Shown one piece after another: positions 25,450 through 35,192 of a DNA stretch of 64,000 nucleotides. Position 1 is the stretch's first letter. Each line of letters starts with the position of its first letter. The DNA is taken from assembly GCF_001643775.1 (NCBI RefSeq), contig NZ_CP011402.1:1224001-1288000 (forward strand). The letters run 5' to 3'. Both the position numbers and the translations under genes were made by a program. The DNA is from Denitrobacterium detoxificans. GTDB taxonomy: Bacteria; Actinomycetota; Coriobacteriia; Coriobacteriales; Eggerthellaceae. The notes under the pieces were generated by a model. The model did no database searches and was not told where the DNA came from. It saw nothing but the letters and a program-made list of their open reading frames with translations.

Positions 25450-26220
25450 ATGTTCGAAGGCTTGAGCGAGAACCAGCTGACCAGCGCCATTCAGGCGATG
25501 CTATTCGTGACGGACGGTCCCGTTTCTACTATTACCATGGCCGACATGCTTCAGGTGGAACCTTCCGTTGTGGAATCGGCCTGCGTCGAGCTGCGTGCGC
25601 GTCTGCTCGAAGACGAAGAGGGCATTCAGCTTACCGAGGTTGCAGGTGGCTGGCGTTTGTGCACACATCCTGCCTTTCACGAGCTGCTCGAGGCCTATGT
25701 CCTCTCGTGGGATACGCGCAAGCTTTCGCAGGCTGCCTTGGAGGTTCTTGCGGTCGTTGCCTATTCCCAGCCCGTCACGCGTGCCGGCGTTGCCGACGTT
25801 CGTGGCGTCAATTCCGATAGTTCGCTGAACTCCCTGATGGAAAAGGGGCTTGTGAGGGAAGTCGGTACGTCGGATGCTCCGGGTAATCCGACGCTCTATG
25901 GAACGACGCCCGCTTTCCTGGAGAAGTTCGGCCTTCGTTCCCTGAAGGATCTTCCCGACATCACCGAGTTTGCCCCCGACGACGAGACGCGCGATTTCAT
26001 TCGCACGCGCCTTTCCGCCACGCGTGGTTATATTCCGCCCGTTCGCGAGACTGAGGCGCTTGACGAGCCAGCGGTCGAGCAGGAGTCTATCGATGATGTC
26101 GAGCCTGGTCAGCAGCAGAGCATGGATGATGCGATGCGCCAGATGATGGCGGGTGCCCTGGCGGAAGCCGCGGGCGCCGTCGAGAAGATCGATTTTGACG
26201 ACCTGGAATTCGAGGAGTAA
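25450..26220 (+). CDS. scpB: Segregation and condensation protein B
   Basis: A 256-residue partner of ScpA in the SMC complex. It has tandem winged-helix domains; the conserved segment LSQAALEVLAVVAYSQPVTRAGVADVRGV in the second domain identifies it (shown in short: ALEVLAVVAYSQPVTR). I choose ATG 25450 with GGAGG about 10 bases upstream; an in-frame ATG at 25375 lies inside scpA and would add 25 Ser/Ala/Arg-rich residues. The last ~60 residues are acidic and probably disordered. Two bases separate it from the pseudouridine synthase gene, as in many Gram-positive bacteria. Confidence 0.93.
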   Translation: MFEGLSENQLTSAIQAMLFVTDGPVSTITMADMLQVEPSVVESACVELRARLLEDEEGIQLTEVAGGWRLCTHPAFHELLEAYVLSWDTRKLSQAALEVLAVVAYSQPVTRAGVADVRGVNSDSSLNSLMEKGLVREVGTSDAPGNPTLYGTTPAFLEKFGLRSLKDLPDITEFAPDDETRDFIRTRLSATRGYIPPVRETEALDEPAVEQESIDDVEPGQQQSMDDAMRQMMAGALAEAAGAVEKIDFDDLEFEE

Positions 26221-26222
26221 GC

Positions 26223-27002
26223 GTGTCTGACATTCGCGATATTGGCTGGGAGGAGCGCATCGAGGGGCATGCATTCCCCATGCGCTTGCAGAAGTACCTC
26301 GCCCGGGCCGGCGTTGCTAGCCGCCGTGGCTCCGAAAGCCTTATCACCGCCGGTCGCGTAGAGGTTAACGGTATCGTTGTCACCGAGCTTGGCAGCAAGG
26401 TCGACCCTCTGGAAGATGAAGTGGCCGTCGATGGGGTAGTGGTCGTTTGGGGTTCTTCCCATGTGGTGCTGGCCTTGAACAAGCCCTCGGGCATCATCAC
26501 CACCATGAAGGACTATCGCGGGCGCCGTTGCGTTGCGGATATCATGCCCTGCGATGAGTATCCCGGGTTGTATCCCATTGGCCGCTTGGACAAGGACACG
26601 ACGGGTCTTTTGCTCTTCACCACTGATGGCGAACTGGGGAATGGCCTGTTGCATCCCAGTCATCACGTGACCAAGGTATACCATGCTACGGTGACTGGCA
26701 TCATGACCGAAGCCGAGGCCCAGCAGCTTCGCGAGGGCGTTTTGCTCGAGGATGGCATGACGGCTCCGGCTGAAATTTCCGTCATCTCTAAGTCGCGCAA
26801 TCGATGCGTGGTGGAGCTTGCCATTCACGAGGGTCGAAAGCATCAGGTGAAGCGTATGTGCAAGGCGGTGGGGCATCCCGTCGAGCATCTCGACCGCGTT
26901 TCTTTTGGCCCCATCGAAACGGGATCGCTTAAGCAGGGCGTTTGGCGTAAGCTCGACGATGAAGAGACCGCGGCTTTATATCGAGCCGCCGGTCTTGCGT
27001 GA
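26223..27002 (+). CDS. rRNA pseudouridine synthase (RluB/RsuA family)
   Basis: A 259-residue enzyme isomerising a uridine in rRNA. The N-terminal S4 domain (MRLQKYLARAGVASRRGSE) binds RNA, and GRLDKDTTGLLL near residue 120 carries the catalytic aspartate. The scpA-scpB-rluB order suggests the RluB (23S) type, but 23S versus 16S specificity is not proven by sequence. GTG at 26223 directly follows the scpB stop. Confidence 0.9.
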   Translation: MSDIRDIGWEERIEGHAFPMRLQKYLARAGVASRRGSESLITAGRVEVNGIVVTELGSKVDPLEDEVAVDGVVVVWGSSHVVLALNKPSGIITTMKDYRGRRCVADIMPCDEYPGLYPIGRLDKDTTGLLLFTTDGELGNGLLHPSHHVTKVYHATVTGIMTEAEAQQLREGVLLEDGMTAPAEISVISKSRNRCVVELAIHEGRKHQVKRMCKAVGHPVEHLDRVSFGPIETGSLKQGVWRKLDDEETAALYRAAGLA

Positions 27003-27032
27003 TAGTATTACGTTCTGAATTTCGGACCTCTG

Positions 27033-28187
27033 ATGAATGCGGGGTTGCGGGTGGATACCAGCAGATACAAGAATATCGCCGTGGTTGGACTTGGGCTCAT
27101 TGGCGCATCCTGCGCCGCTCGGATTCGCCAGTTTGACGAATCCATACGCGTATTTGGCGTCGATACCGATGAAGTCACCCTTGTGAAGGCCGTGCAGAAT
27201 GGATGGGTTACGGGTGCTTCGCTTCCCGATGGCGAGGCGTTTGAGTCCTTCGTTCGCAACGAGTGCGAGCTGGTCATTCTGGCTACGCCCGCAACGGCTG
27301 CACGCGCCTATTTCGAGCAGCTTGTATCGTGGGGCTATTCTGGCATCATTACCGATACCGCATCCACCAAGGCTCGCATTTGCTCCGATGCCGCTGACGT
27401 TCTCCCCGATATCAGTCGCTTCATTCCCGGTCATCCCATGGCGGGCTCCGAGGTGAATGGCATCGAGGGTGCGCGCGTCGACTTGTTCGAAGGCGCACAT
27501 TGGATTGTCTGCCCTAATGAGGACACTCCTGCCGATGATTACCTGGCACTCCACGAGCTGCTTACGGGCATGGGCGCGCGTGTCATCTCGCTTCCCCGTG
27601 AAGACCATGATCGAGCTATTGCCATCGTGAGCCACGTACCTCATTTTGTGGCGTCCTCCCTGGTGGAGCTTGCTGCCAATCATGCCGACGATCAAAAGGC
27701 CCTGTTCCGCCTGTGTGCGGGTGGCTTCAAGGATTCCACGCGCATTGCCGCGGGCTCGCCCGAACTGTGGGCGGGAATCGCCTTCGACAATAAGAAGGCC
27801 TTGCATGATGGCTTGGTGGAGATGAGCCAGATTATCGCTCGGTTCATTGCCGCCCTGGAGCACGACGATCGTGCGGAGCTTACCGCCCTGCTCGATCATT
27901 CTGCGAAAATCCGCAGGTCAATACCGAAGAAATGGCTGCCTGACAGCGAAAACCTGCTTGAGGTTCGCATCCCCATGGAGAACCGCAAGGGCATGGTCGC
28001 CGAGGTGACCACCATTGCCAGCAAGGTCGGATGCAACATTCAGTCAATCGAAATCGACCATCTTACCTCAAGCGCTGCTGTTCTTGATATGATACTTACC
28101 GATGAGGGGGATATCGGGCGACTCTCCATTGAGCTTCTCAATGCCGGTTTCCGCGTATCCTTGCTTCCTTTGAGTGTGAAGGAGTAG
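27033..28187 (+). CDS. tyrA: Prephenate dehydrogenase with ACT domain
   Basis: A 384-residue enzyme of tyrosine synthesis that oxidatively decarboxylates prephenate to 4-hydroxyphenylpyruvate. IAVVGLGLIGASCAARI is the NAD(P)-binding Rossmann motif; FIPGHPMAGSEVNG is the conserved substrate segment. The last ~70 residues (EVRIPMENRKGMVAEVTTIA) read as an ACT domain and suggest feedback control by tyrosine. Three bases separate it from aroA. Confidence 0.9.
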   Translation: MNAGLRVDTSRYKNIAVVGLGLIGASCAARIRQFDESIRVFGVDTDEVTLVKAVQNGWVTGASLPDGEAFESFVRNECELVILATPATAARAYFEQLVSWGYSGIITDTASTKARICSDAADVLPDISRFIPGHPMAGSEVNGIEGARVDLFEGAHWIVCPNEDTPADDYLALHELLTGMGARVISLPREDHDRAIAIVSHVPHFVASSLVELAANHADDQKALFRLCAGGFKDSTRIAAGSPELWAGIAFDNKKALHDGLVEMSQIIARFIAALEHDDRAELTALLDHSAKIRRSIPKKWLPDSENLLEVRIPMENRKGMVAEVTTIASKVGCNIQSIEIDHLTSSAAVLDMILTDEGDIGRLSIELLNAGFRVSLLPLSVKE

Positions 28188-28190
28188 GCC

Positions 28191-29513
28191 ATGAGCGAGC
28201 AAACTACCGTTATCAATCCGCTGCCGGCCCCTTTGAATGGCAGCACCAGGGTTCCTGGTGATAAGTCCATCTCTCATCGCGCCGTGCTCTTTTCGGCTAT
28301 GGCCGAAGGCACCTCGCGTGTTTCCGGCGTGCTCGATTCGGGCGATGTGAGGTCTTCCATTCGCGCCGTTCAGGCGTTGGGTGCCAAGGTTTCGCTTGAG
28401 AAGCAGGTCGACGGCAGCCTTTCTGGCGGCATTACCGGTTGGGGAGAGCGAGGTCCCATCCAGCCCGATGGCCCCATCGATTGCGGCAATTCCGGCACCA
28501 CGGTTCGCCTGCTCATGGGCGTATTGGCCCCGTGGGATATCGAGGTTGAGCTTACGGGCGACGATTCCTTGCGCAAGCGCCCCATGCGCCGCATAACCGC
28601 GCCGCTCATGAAGATGGGGGCCCAGTTCAGCCCTGCTGGCAGAGAGACGCTGCCCATCACCATTCACGGCTCGCGTCCGCTGCGCGCCATCGAATACGAC
28701 GCTCCCATGGCGTCTGCCCAGCTGAAGACTGCTGTCCTGCTTGCCGGCCTGGGCGCTACGGGCAAGACGATTCTGAACGAGCCCGCCATCTCGCGTAACC
28801 ATACCGAGCTTATGCTTCCCGAGTACGGCGCCGTTACCACGGCAGCAGAACGCGTTGCCACGGTGAAGGGCCCCTGCACGCTGCGTTCGTGCGAGGTGAA
28901 CGTTCCGGGCGACCCTTCGTCTGCCGCGTTTCTGGTGTGCGCCGCCCTGCTGAAGCCCGGTAGCGAGGTTCAGATCGAAAACGTCAGTCTCAATGCGGGG
29001 CGCATTGGCTTTACCCGCACGCTCGAGCGCATGGGTGCTAACGTTTCCATCGAGGGCTTGGGCACGTCCGGCAAAGAGCCTTATGGCATTATTTCCGCAC
29101 GTTATACGCATGAACTCGTTGGTTGCGAGATTCCCGCCGACAAGATTGCCTCTGTCATCGACGAGATTCCCGTTCTTGCGTTGGTTGCCGCCCATGCTCG
29201 CGGCCTTACCGTTTTCCGCCAGGTGGGCGAGTTGCGCGTGAAGGAAGCCAACCGCCTGAAGGCCACCATCGACGGTCTCTCTCAGCTTGGCGTCGACGCC
29301 TGGGTTGAGGGCGACGACCTCTACATCGAGGGCCAGCCCGACCTGCAGGTGCCCGACGGCTTGGTCTTTAACTCCCATAAGGACCATCGCATGGCGATGA
29401 CCTGGTCTCTTGTGGGCCTTTGCGGCGATAAGCCGGTTACCATCGTAGATTTTGACTCAATTAAGATTAGCTTCCCCACGTTCCTGGGAAGCCTGGAGGG
29501 GCTTGCCCGATGA
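28191..29513 (+). CDS. aroA: 3-phosphoshikimate 1-carboxyvinyltransferase (EPSP synthase)
   Basis: A 440-residue shikimate-pathway enzyme joining PEP to shikimate-3-phosphate. PGDKSISHRAV near residue 24 and NSGTTVRLLMG near 101 are substrate-binding motifs; HKDHRMAMTW near 395 is the C-terminal signature. Full length. Its stop overlaps the cmk ATG by four bases. Confidence 0.95.
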   Translation: MSEQTTVINPLPAPLNGSTRVPGDKSISHRAVLFSAMAEGTSRVSGVLDSGDVRSSIRAVQALGAKVSLEKQVDGSLSGGITGWGERGPIQPDGPIDCGNSGTTVRLLMGVLAPWDIEVELTGDDSLRKRPMRRITAPLMKMGAQFSPAGRETLPITIHGSRPLRAIEYDAPMASAQLKTAVLLAGLGATGKTILNEPAISRNHTELMLPEYGAVTTAAERVATVKGPCTLRSCEVNVPGDPSSAAFLVCAALLKPGSEVQIENVSLNAGRIGFTRTLERMGANVSIEGLGTSGKEPYGIISARYTHELVGCEIPADKIASVIDEIPVLALVAAHARGLTVFRQVGELRVKEANRLKATIDGLSQLGVDAWVEGDDLYIEGQPDLQVPDGLVFNSHKDHRMAMTWSLVGLCGDKPVTIVDFDSIKISFPTFLGSLEGLAR

Positions 29514-30187
29514 TTATTGCCATAGACGGACCTTCGGGTGCCGGTAAATCGACCGTTTCCAAGGCTGTTGCCAGGAAGCTTGGTTTCTCATGTCTCGATA
29601 CCGGGGCCATGTATCGTTCCATCGCGTGGTTTGCCCTGCGCGAGGGCGTAGAGCTTTCCGATGCCGCAAGCCTGGGCGTCATTGCACGCGCCAAGGAGAT
29701 TTCCTTTGGGCTTACGCCAGGTGACCCGCTTCCCAGCAAGGTCTACATTGACGGTATCGACGTTACCCGTGACATTCGCACGGCTCGCATTGACAAGGCC
29801 GTGAGCGCCGTTGCCGCGCACCCCAGCGTGCGAGAGGCGCTCGTTATGCAGCAGCAGCGCATTGGCGCCAACGGCAATTACGTCGTCGAGGGCCGAGATA
29901 TTGGCACTGCTGTGTTCCCCCATGCCGAAGTGAAGGTCTTCCTTACGGCCAGCGACGAGCAGCGTGCGCTTAGGCGCCTGCGCCAGAACAAGAGGCGGGG
30001 CATTGGCTCTACCGATTACGAAGAAGTGCTTTCCGATATCAAGGCGCGCGACCGCTTTGATTCTTCCAGGGCTGCTTCTCCGCTCAAGCCCGCCGAAGAC
30101 GCGGTGCTGCTCGATTCCAGCACGCTTTCCATCGACGAGGTCGTGGGCTCCATTTGCGATTTGGCTCAGGAAAAGGCGGTTATGTAA
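29510..30187 (+). CDS. cmk: Cytidylate kinase
   Basis: A 225-residue kinase phosphorylating CMP and dCMP. AIDGPSGAGKST is the P-loop; GAMYRSIAW and VVEGRDIGTAVFP are CMP-site motifs. It overlaps aroA by four bases and the plsC start by one, so the genes are tightly coupled. The aroA-cmk-plsC-ispH-der order is common in Gram-positive bacteria. Confidence 0.95.
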   Translation: MIIAIDGPSGAGKSTVSKAVARKLGFSCLDTGAMYRSIAWFALREGVELSDAASLGVIARAKEISFGLTPGDPLPSKVYIDGIDVTRDIRTARIDKAVSAVAAHPSVREALVMQQQRIGANGNYVVEGRDIGTAVFPHAEVKVFLTASDEQRALRRLRQNKRRGIGSTDYEEVLSDIKARDRFDSSRAASPLKPAEDAVLLDSSTLSIDEVVGSICDLAQEKAVM

Positions 30188-30975
30188 TGAAGTTGTTCCT
30201 GACGCTCGAGGAAATGTGGGATCGTCCCCTGGGTGGAGAGGACCGTACGCACGAGATTCCGCATTGGTGCGGCAATATTTGCTACGTAATCGTGGGTCTG
30301 GTGCTGAAGATTGCGTTCCGCTTCAAGGTGCACGGAAGGGAAAACCTTCGTGCCGCCCGCGGCAAGCAGGGACTGTGCCTTTGCTCCACGCATACATCCT
30401 TCCTGGACGTAGCGTTTCTTTATGTTGCCGTACGTCCGAGTCAATGGGTGCGCTTCATGGCGCGCGATAGCTTGTTTACGGGCTCTCAGCTTGGCGCCCA
30501 GATTATCGCGCGCGTTGGGGCGTTTCCCGTTACTCGCGATTCCGCCGATCGTACGAGCGTGAAGCGCGCGACGCGCATGTTGCGTAACAAGGAAGTCGTG
30601 GGCATTTTCCCCGAGGGTACGCGTCGTGGTAAAAGCGAAAACACGCCTTCGTTGCATGCGGGTGCAGCACTCGTGGCGCGCATGGGAAAGGCACCCCTGG
30701 TGCCTACGGCCGTGCGGAATGTCGAGAAGATCAAGCGCAAGGGCGAACGCGTGCGCTTCCCCCGCGTTCACGTGCTCTTTGGTGAGCCCATCGACGTGAA
30801 ATCGTTCGAATTCCTTCCCAAGGAGGATAGGCTCGAAGGCGCTGTGTGGTACGTGATGCGTGAGAGCTTCGCGCTCCAGCGCGACGTTCCCGCCGATCAG
30901 ATTGATATGGTTGAGCTGTTTCCCGAGACGAAGGATTACAGCCAGGTCTTCGCCGAACATCCGATTCGGGGGTAG
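30187..30975 (+). CDS. plsC: 1-acyl-sn-glycerol-3-phosphate acyltransferase (PlsC-like)
   Basis: A 262-residue acyltransferase making phosphatidic acid at the membrane. STHTSFLDVAF has the catalytic Hx4D motif, and FPEGTRRGKS is the glycerol-phosphate-binding motif. One hydrophobic segment lies near residues 30-48. ATG 30187 overlaps the cmk stop; an upstream in-frame ATG at 30154 lies inside cmk and is less likely. ispH follows after two bases. Confidence 0.88.
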   Translation: MKLFLTLEEMWDRPLGGEDRTHEIPHWCGNICYVIVGLVLKIAFRFKVHGRENLRAARGKQGLCLCSTHTSFLDVAFLYVAVRPSQWVRFMARDSLFTGSQLGAQIIARVGAFPVTRDSADRTSVKRATRMLRNKEVVGIFPEGTRRGKSENTPSLHAGAALVARMGKAPLVPTAVRNVEKIKRKGERVRFPRVHVLFGEPIDVKSFEFLPKEDRLEGAVWYVMRESFALQRDVPADQIDMVELFPETKDYSQVFAEHPIRG

Positions 30976-30977
30976 CC

Positions 30978-31823
30978 ATGGAAGTCATTACCGCATCCTG
31001 TGCTGGCGCATGCTACGGCGTGAAACGTGCGCTACGCCTTGCAGAACGAGCTGCCGAATCGGGGCGTCCCACCCAGACGCTTGGCCCGCTTATTCATAAT
31101 CCGCAGGTTGTCGACCGCCTGGCCGCCAAGGGCGTGGGCGTGGCCAATGCTCCTGCGGAAGTAAGCGGCGAATGCGTGATTATTCGAAGCCATGGCGTAA
31201 CCCCGCAGGTTCGCCAGGATATCGAAGAGCGCGGCGTGAGCATCATCGATGCTACGTGTCCCCATGTGCTGCGTGCCCAGCGTGCCGCCAAGGAGCTTGC
31301 CGAAGAAGGCAGGACCGTCGTGGTGGTGGGCGAGAAGAGCCATCCCGAGGTAGAGGGCCTGCGTGCGTGGGCGGAATCCGTGAGCGATCGTGTGGTGGTT
31401 GCCAGCGACGCGAGCGAACTTCCCGCCGACCTGCATGGTCCCCTTGGCGTTGTCGTGCAGACGACGCAGCGTCGCGCCATGCTCGAAGACGTGCTTTCCA
31501 AACTTGATGCACGCGGCTTGGATTACGTGCTTGAAGACACTATTTGCAACGCCACGAGCACGCGTCAGAGCGCAGCCGAGGAACTGGCTTCCACGGTTGA
31601 CGCCATGGTCGTAATTGGCGGACATAATTCCTCCAATACCACGCGTCTGTATGAGATTTGTTCGGCCATTTCCCCGCGCACGTTTCATATCGAGACGCCC
31701 GACGAGCTCAAGCGCGAGGATTTCGCTGGCTGCAAGCGCGTTGGCGTAACGGCCGGCGCGTCTACTCCCGATGACATCATTCAGGAAGTCGTACGCGTTC
31801 TCTCGGAAGAATTCGATGCCTAG
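30978..31823 (+). CDS. ispH: 4-hydroxy-3-methylbut-2-enyl diphosphate reductase
   Basis: A 281-residue iron-sulfur enzyme, the last step of the MEP isoprenoid pathway, giving IPP and DMAPP. The three cluster cysteines are visible in GACYGVKRAL, DATCPHV and ICNATSTRQ; SHGV carries an active-site histidine. It overlaps the next gene by eight bases. Confidence 0.95.
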   Translation: MEVITASCAGACYGVKRALRLAERAAESGRPTQTLGPLIHNPQVVDRLAAKGVGVANAPAEVSGECVIIRSHGVTPQVRQDIEERGVSIIDATCPHVLRAQRAAKELAEEGRTVVVVGEKSHPEVEGLRAWAESVSDRVVVASDASELPADLHGPLGVVVQTTQRRAMLEDVLSKLDARGLDYVLEDTICNATSTRQSAAEELASTVDAMVVIGGHNSSNTTRLYEICSAISPRTFHIETPDELKREDFAGCKRVGVTAGASTPDDIIQEVVRVLSEEFDA

Positions 31824-33180
31824 GTCCGCTTCGACACCCGTAGCCTGGATTAAGGACGTCTTGCCTGGCTCTCCCGCAGATGATGCCGGGTTCACGCCGG
31901 GCTGCGGCTTGCTAGCCGTTGACGGGCATCCCATCCGTGATGCCATCGACTGGCGCTGGTATACCGACGATTACGAGATCGAGCTTACGTATGTCGATGC
32001 CGATGGCGATACGGGTACGGTCGTGCTGGAGCGCGAGGAGGGCGAGACGTGGGGCTTCGATTTTACGAAGGCCATCTTCGACGACCTCATGCTCTGCCGT
32101 AACGCCTGCAAGTTCTGCTTCATGCGCCAGCTTCCCGAAGATGCGCGTGATACGCTTACGCTGCGTGACGATGATTATCGCCTGAGCTTCCTGCAAGGTA
32201 CGTTCGTCACGTTCACCAATATTGGCCCCGAAGACGAAGAGCGCATCATCGAGCAGTTCATCTCTCCGCTGCGTTTTTCCCTTCACGCTATCACGCCCGA
32301 GGTCAGGCGCGACGTTATTGGCAAGCATGCCCCGCGTGGCATCGAGGTTGCAGAGCATCTTCTGGAAGCCGGCATTCAGGTGCATGCTCAGATCGTGCTC
32401 ATGCCTGGCGTGAACGATGGGGAAGAGCTGCGTCGTACGCTCGAGTGGGCGTATGCGCACCCGGGAATTCTTTCCGTTGGCATCGTTCCCCTTGGGTTTA
32501 CGAAGCACCAGACGTCGTTTGAGTTCAGCTTCAACGACCGGGGCATGGCGCAGCAAGTCATCGATTGCATTGAACCGTTCCAGCTCCGCGCCATGGAAGA
32601 GCGCAGCGATGCTTGGGTGTTCTGTTCCGATGAGTTCTATCGCAATGCCCATCCCGATGATTTGCTCGACTATCTTCCTCCTGCGGAGTTTTATGGCGGG
32701 TTCGATTTGTTCGAAGATGGCATCGGGATCGTTCGCTCGTTCGTGGACGACTGGAATGCCTGCCCCGATGCGCAACTTGCCTGCGCCCAGGCCATACGGG
32801 AATCGGGCAAGCGCGTTCTGTTCGTATGCGGATGCGCCCAGCGCGAGTTCTTCACGCCGCTTATTGAGAAGAGCCCACTTGCTGGCTTGCTTGTGCCGTT
32901 CTACGTGAAGAACGAGTACTTTGGCGGCAACGTCGACGTTACGGGCCTGCTTTGCGGATGCGATATCTCAGCCGCCCTGGCAACCGTCTCCTCGGAAGAC
33001 GATTACGCCTTCGCGGCGCTTCCCAAGGTCATTTTGAATGCCGACGGAGTCACGCTTGATGATATGACCGTGAGCGATATGGAGGGCGCCTCAGGCCTGC
33101 ATATTCATGTGGTATCCTGCGTAGCATCGGAATTTCTTCCCCAGATCGCCCAGATGTGCGGCAGTTCCGCGCGGCGATAG
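31816..33180 (+). CDS. DUF512 protein with N-terminal PDZ-like domain and radical-SAM-like Cx3Cx2C motif
   Basis: A 454-residue protein of the DUF512 family, which sits upstream of der in many Gram-positive and cyanobacterial genomes but has no established reaction. Residues ~5-60 resemble a PDZ domain (LPGSPADDAGFTPGCGLLAVDG). LCRNACKFCFMRQ near residue 90 is a CxxxCxxC cluster as in radical SAM enzymes, followed by RLSFLQGTFVTFTNI. DUF512 proper fills the C-terminal half. I choose ATG 31816, overlapping ispH, with GGAAG upstream; the frame opens earlier inside ispH but the extra residues lack family character. Confidence 0.85.
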   Translation: MPRSASTPVAWIKDVLPGSPADDAGFTPGCGLLAVDGHPIRDAIDWRWYTDDYEIELTYVDADGDTGTVVLEREEGETWGFDFTKAIFDDLMLCRNACKFCFMRQLPEDARDTLTLRDDDYRLSFLQGTFVTFTNIGPEDEERIIEQFISPLRFSLHAITPEVRRDVIGKHAPRGIEVAEHLLEAGIQVHAQIVLMPGVNDGEELRRTLEWAYAHPGILSVGIVPLGFTKHQTSFEFSFNDRGMAQQVIDCIEPFQLRAMEERSDAWVFCSDEFYRNAHPDDLLDYLPPAEFYGGFDLFEDGIGIVRSFVDDWNACPDAQLACAQAIRESGKRVLFVCGCAQREFFTPLIEKSPLAGLLVPFYVKNEYFGGNVDVTGLLCGCDISAALATVSSEDDYAFAALPKVILNADGVTLDDMTVSDMEGASGLHIHVVSCVASEFLPQIAQMCGSSARR

Positions 33181-33220
33181 TGGGGTTTCTCGCAAGCGCT
33201 TCCAAGCGAAAGGCGGAATA

Positions 33221-34537
33221 ATGGCGAAGCATCTGGTGGCCGTGGTCGGCCGTCCGAATGTCGGTAAATCCACATTCGTCAATCGTATTGCTCAAGCGGA
33301 TGACGCTATCGTTCATTCCATGCGCGGCGTTACGCGCGATCGTTCCTATCACGAAGCCGATTGGAATGGCGAAAGCTTTACGCTCATCGATACGGGTGGC
33401 ATTGAAATGGGTGACGAAGACGCATTTCAGACGTCCATTCGCAATCAGGCTTTCACGGCTGCTAACGAATGCGATGTCATTCTCTTCGTGGTCGATGGCA
33501 AGACGGGGATCAATGCCGACGACGAGGAGGTGGCGCGTAGCCTGCGCAAGGCGAATGTGCCCGTGCTCTTGGTCGTGAACAAGATCGACGACCCCAACAA
33601 TCTCGATTCCATCTACGAGTTCTACAACCTTGGCCTGGGTGATCCTTGGCCGGTTTCCGCGCTGCATGGCACGGGTACGGGCGACTTGCTCGACGAGACG
33701 GTGAAGCTCCTGCGCGAGGCGCCCGAGCGCTTCGACCCGAACGCGGAAGACGCCATCAACGTTGCCATTATTGGCCGTCCGAATGCGGGCAAGTCCTCCA
33801 TTACCAACATGCTGTCCCAGAACGATCGCTCTATCGTGAGCGACGTTGCGGGCACTACGCGTGATGCCATCGACACGGTCGTTCATCACGAGGGGAAGGC
33901 GTATCGCCTGGTCGATACGGCTGGTTTGCGTCGCAAGAGCCAGATTGACGAAGACGTGGAGTATTACGGCTTCGTGCGCTCCATGCGCGCCATCGACCGC
34001 GCCCAGGTCGTGCTTCTCATGGTAGATGGCACGCTTGGCCTTACCGATCAGGATCAGCGCATTGCCGGTTTCGCCGCCGAGCGCGGATGCGCCATGGTTA
34101 TCGTGTTGAACAAATGGGACATCGTGGAAGGTGCCGAGGCGAAGGAACGCGTGCGCGACCAGGTGGCGGAACGCCTGCAGTTCGTTTCGTACGCTCCCGT
34201 TATCGCCGTTTCGGCGCTTACGGGCAAGAACACGCATCGCATTTGGGAAATGATCGACAAGGCGTATGCGGGATACAACGCCCGCGTTTCCACGAGCGCT
34301 CTCAATAACTGGCTTGCCGAGATTCGCGATTTTGGTCATAGCATCTCGCAGGGTAAGAAGCTCCTGAAGTTGAAGTACGCCACTCAGACGGCTACGTGCC
34401 CGCCTCAGATCACGTTCTTCGCAAACCATCCCGAAATCGTTACCGACAATTACGAACGCTATCTCGAGGGCCGTTTGCGCCGCAGCTTCGAATTCACCGG
34501 TACGCCCATTCGCATCAAGTTCAAACGGAAGGATTAA
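33221..34537 (+). CDS. der: Ribosome biogenesis GTPase Der (EngA)
   Basis: A 438-residue double GTPase needed for 50S assembly. G1 motifs are GRPNVGKST near residue 8 and GRPNAGKSS near 182; switch and G3 motifs are DTGG and DTAGL; G4 motifs NKID and NKWD. A KH-like domain ends the protein. AAAGGCGG lies just upstream of the ATG. Confidence 0.95.
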   Translation: MAKHLVAVVGRPNVGKSTFVNRIAQADDAIVHSMRGVTRDRSYHEADWNGESFTLIDTGGIEMGDEDAFQTSIRNQAFTAANECDVILFVVDGKTGINADDEEVARSLRKANVPVLLVVNKIDDPNNLDSIYEFYNLGLGDPWPVSALHGTGTGDLLDETVKLLREAPERFDPNAEDAINVAIIGRPNAGKSSITNMLSQNDRSIVSDVAGTTRDAIDTVVHHEGKAYRLVDTAGLRRKSQIDEDVEYYGFVRSMRAIDRAQVVLLMVDGTLGLTDQDQRIAGFAAERGCAMVIVLNKWDIVEGAEAKERVRDQVAERLQFVSYAPVIAVSALTGKNTHRIWEMIDKAYAGYNARVSTSALNNWLAEIRDFGHSISQGKKLLKLKYATQTATCPPQITFFANHPEIVTDNYERYLEGRLRRSFEFTGTPIRIKFKRKD

Positions 34538-34540
34538 CCC

Positions 34541-35185
34541 TTGCAGTCGCCCATCGTACTCATTGTCGTACTGGCCATTTCGTTTCTGCTTGGTTCGCTT
34601 CCCAGCGGTGTCATCATCGGCAAATGCATATATCACGTTGATATTCGCGAGGTTGGCTCGGGCAATATCGGCACTACGAACGCCATTCGCGCATTTGGCA
34701 AGAAGGGCGGTTATCTGGTCTTCCTGATGGACTTTGGCAAGGGCCTGCTTGCTGGGTTGCTTGCCATGCTCATCACGTCGGCTTTTGCCTCCGCCGAGGG
34801 TATGTTTACCACGGGTGACGCCATGGCCATGGCGCTTGCCGGCGGATGCCTGGGCCACGTGTTTTCGCCTTGGCTTGGGTTCCATGGTGGTAAGGGCATT
34901 GCCGTGTCCGTTGGCGCCCTCTTTTTTGTCTTCGGCCCCGTTCCCGCCCTAATCGAACTCGCTTCGTTCATCGTGGTCGTGGTGCTAACCAAGTATATTT
35001 CCGCGGGCTCCATCACGGCTGCGGTGCTCTGCCCGTTCATGTCGTTCTACGTGTTCTGGGGCGATTGGTTCGCCGCCATCGTTTGCGCGCTCGTGGGCAT
35101 CCTGGTGGTGTGGGCGCATCGTGCGAACATCTCCCGCTTGCGTGCGGGTACTGAAAACCGCATTGGCAGCTCTAAAAGGGGGTAG
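34541..35185 (+). CDS. plsY: Acyl-phosphate:glycerol-3-phosphate acyltransferase
   Basis: A 214-residue membrane enzyme adding the first acyl chain from acyl phosphate to glycerol-3-phosphate. LLGSLPSGVIIGK near residue 17, GSGNIGTTNAIRAFG near 42 and HGGKGIAVSVG near 116 are the three conserved loops; five or more hydrophobic segments surround them. The start is TTG at 34541 with GGAAGGA 7 bases upstream, three bases after der. gpsA, which makes its substrate, follows. Confidence 0.93.
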   Translation: MQSPIVLIVVLAISFLLGSLPSGVIIGKCIYHVDIREVGSGNIGTTNAIRAFGKKGGYLVFLMDFGKGLLAGLLAMLITSAFASAEGMFTTGDAMAMALAGGCLGHVFSPWLGFHGGKGIAVSVGALFFVFGPVPALIELASFIVVVVLTKYISAGSITAAVLCPFMSFYVFWGDWFAAIVCALVGILVVWAHRANISRLRAGTENRIGSSKRG

Positions 35186-35192
35186 TCTCTGT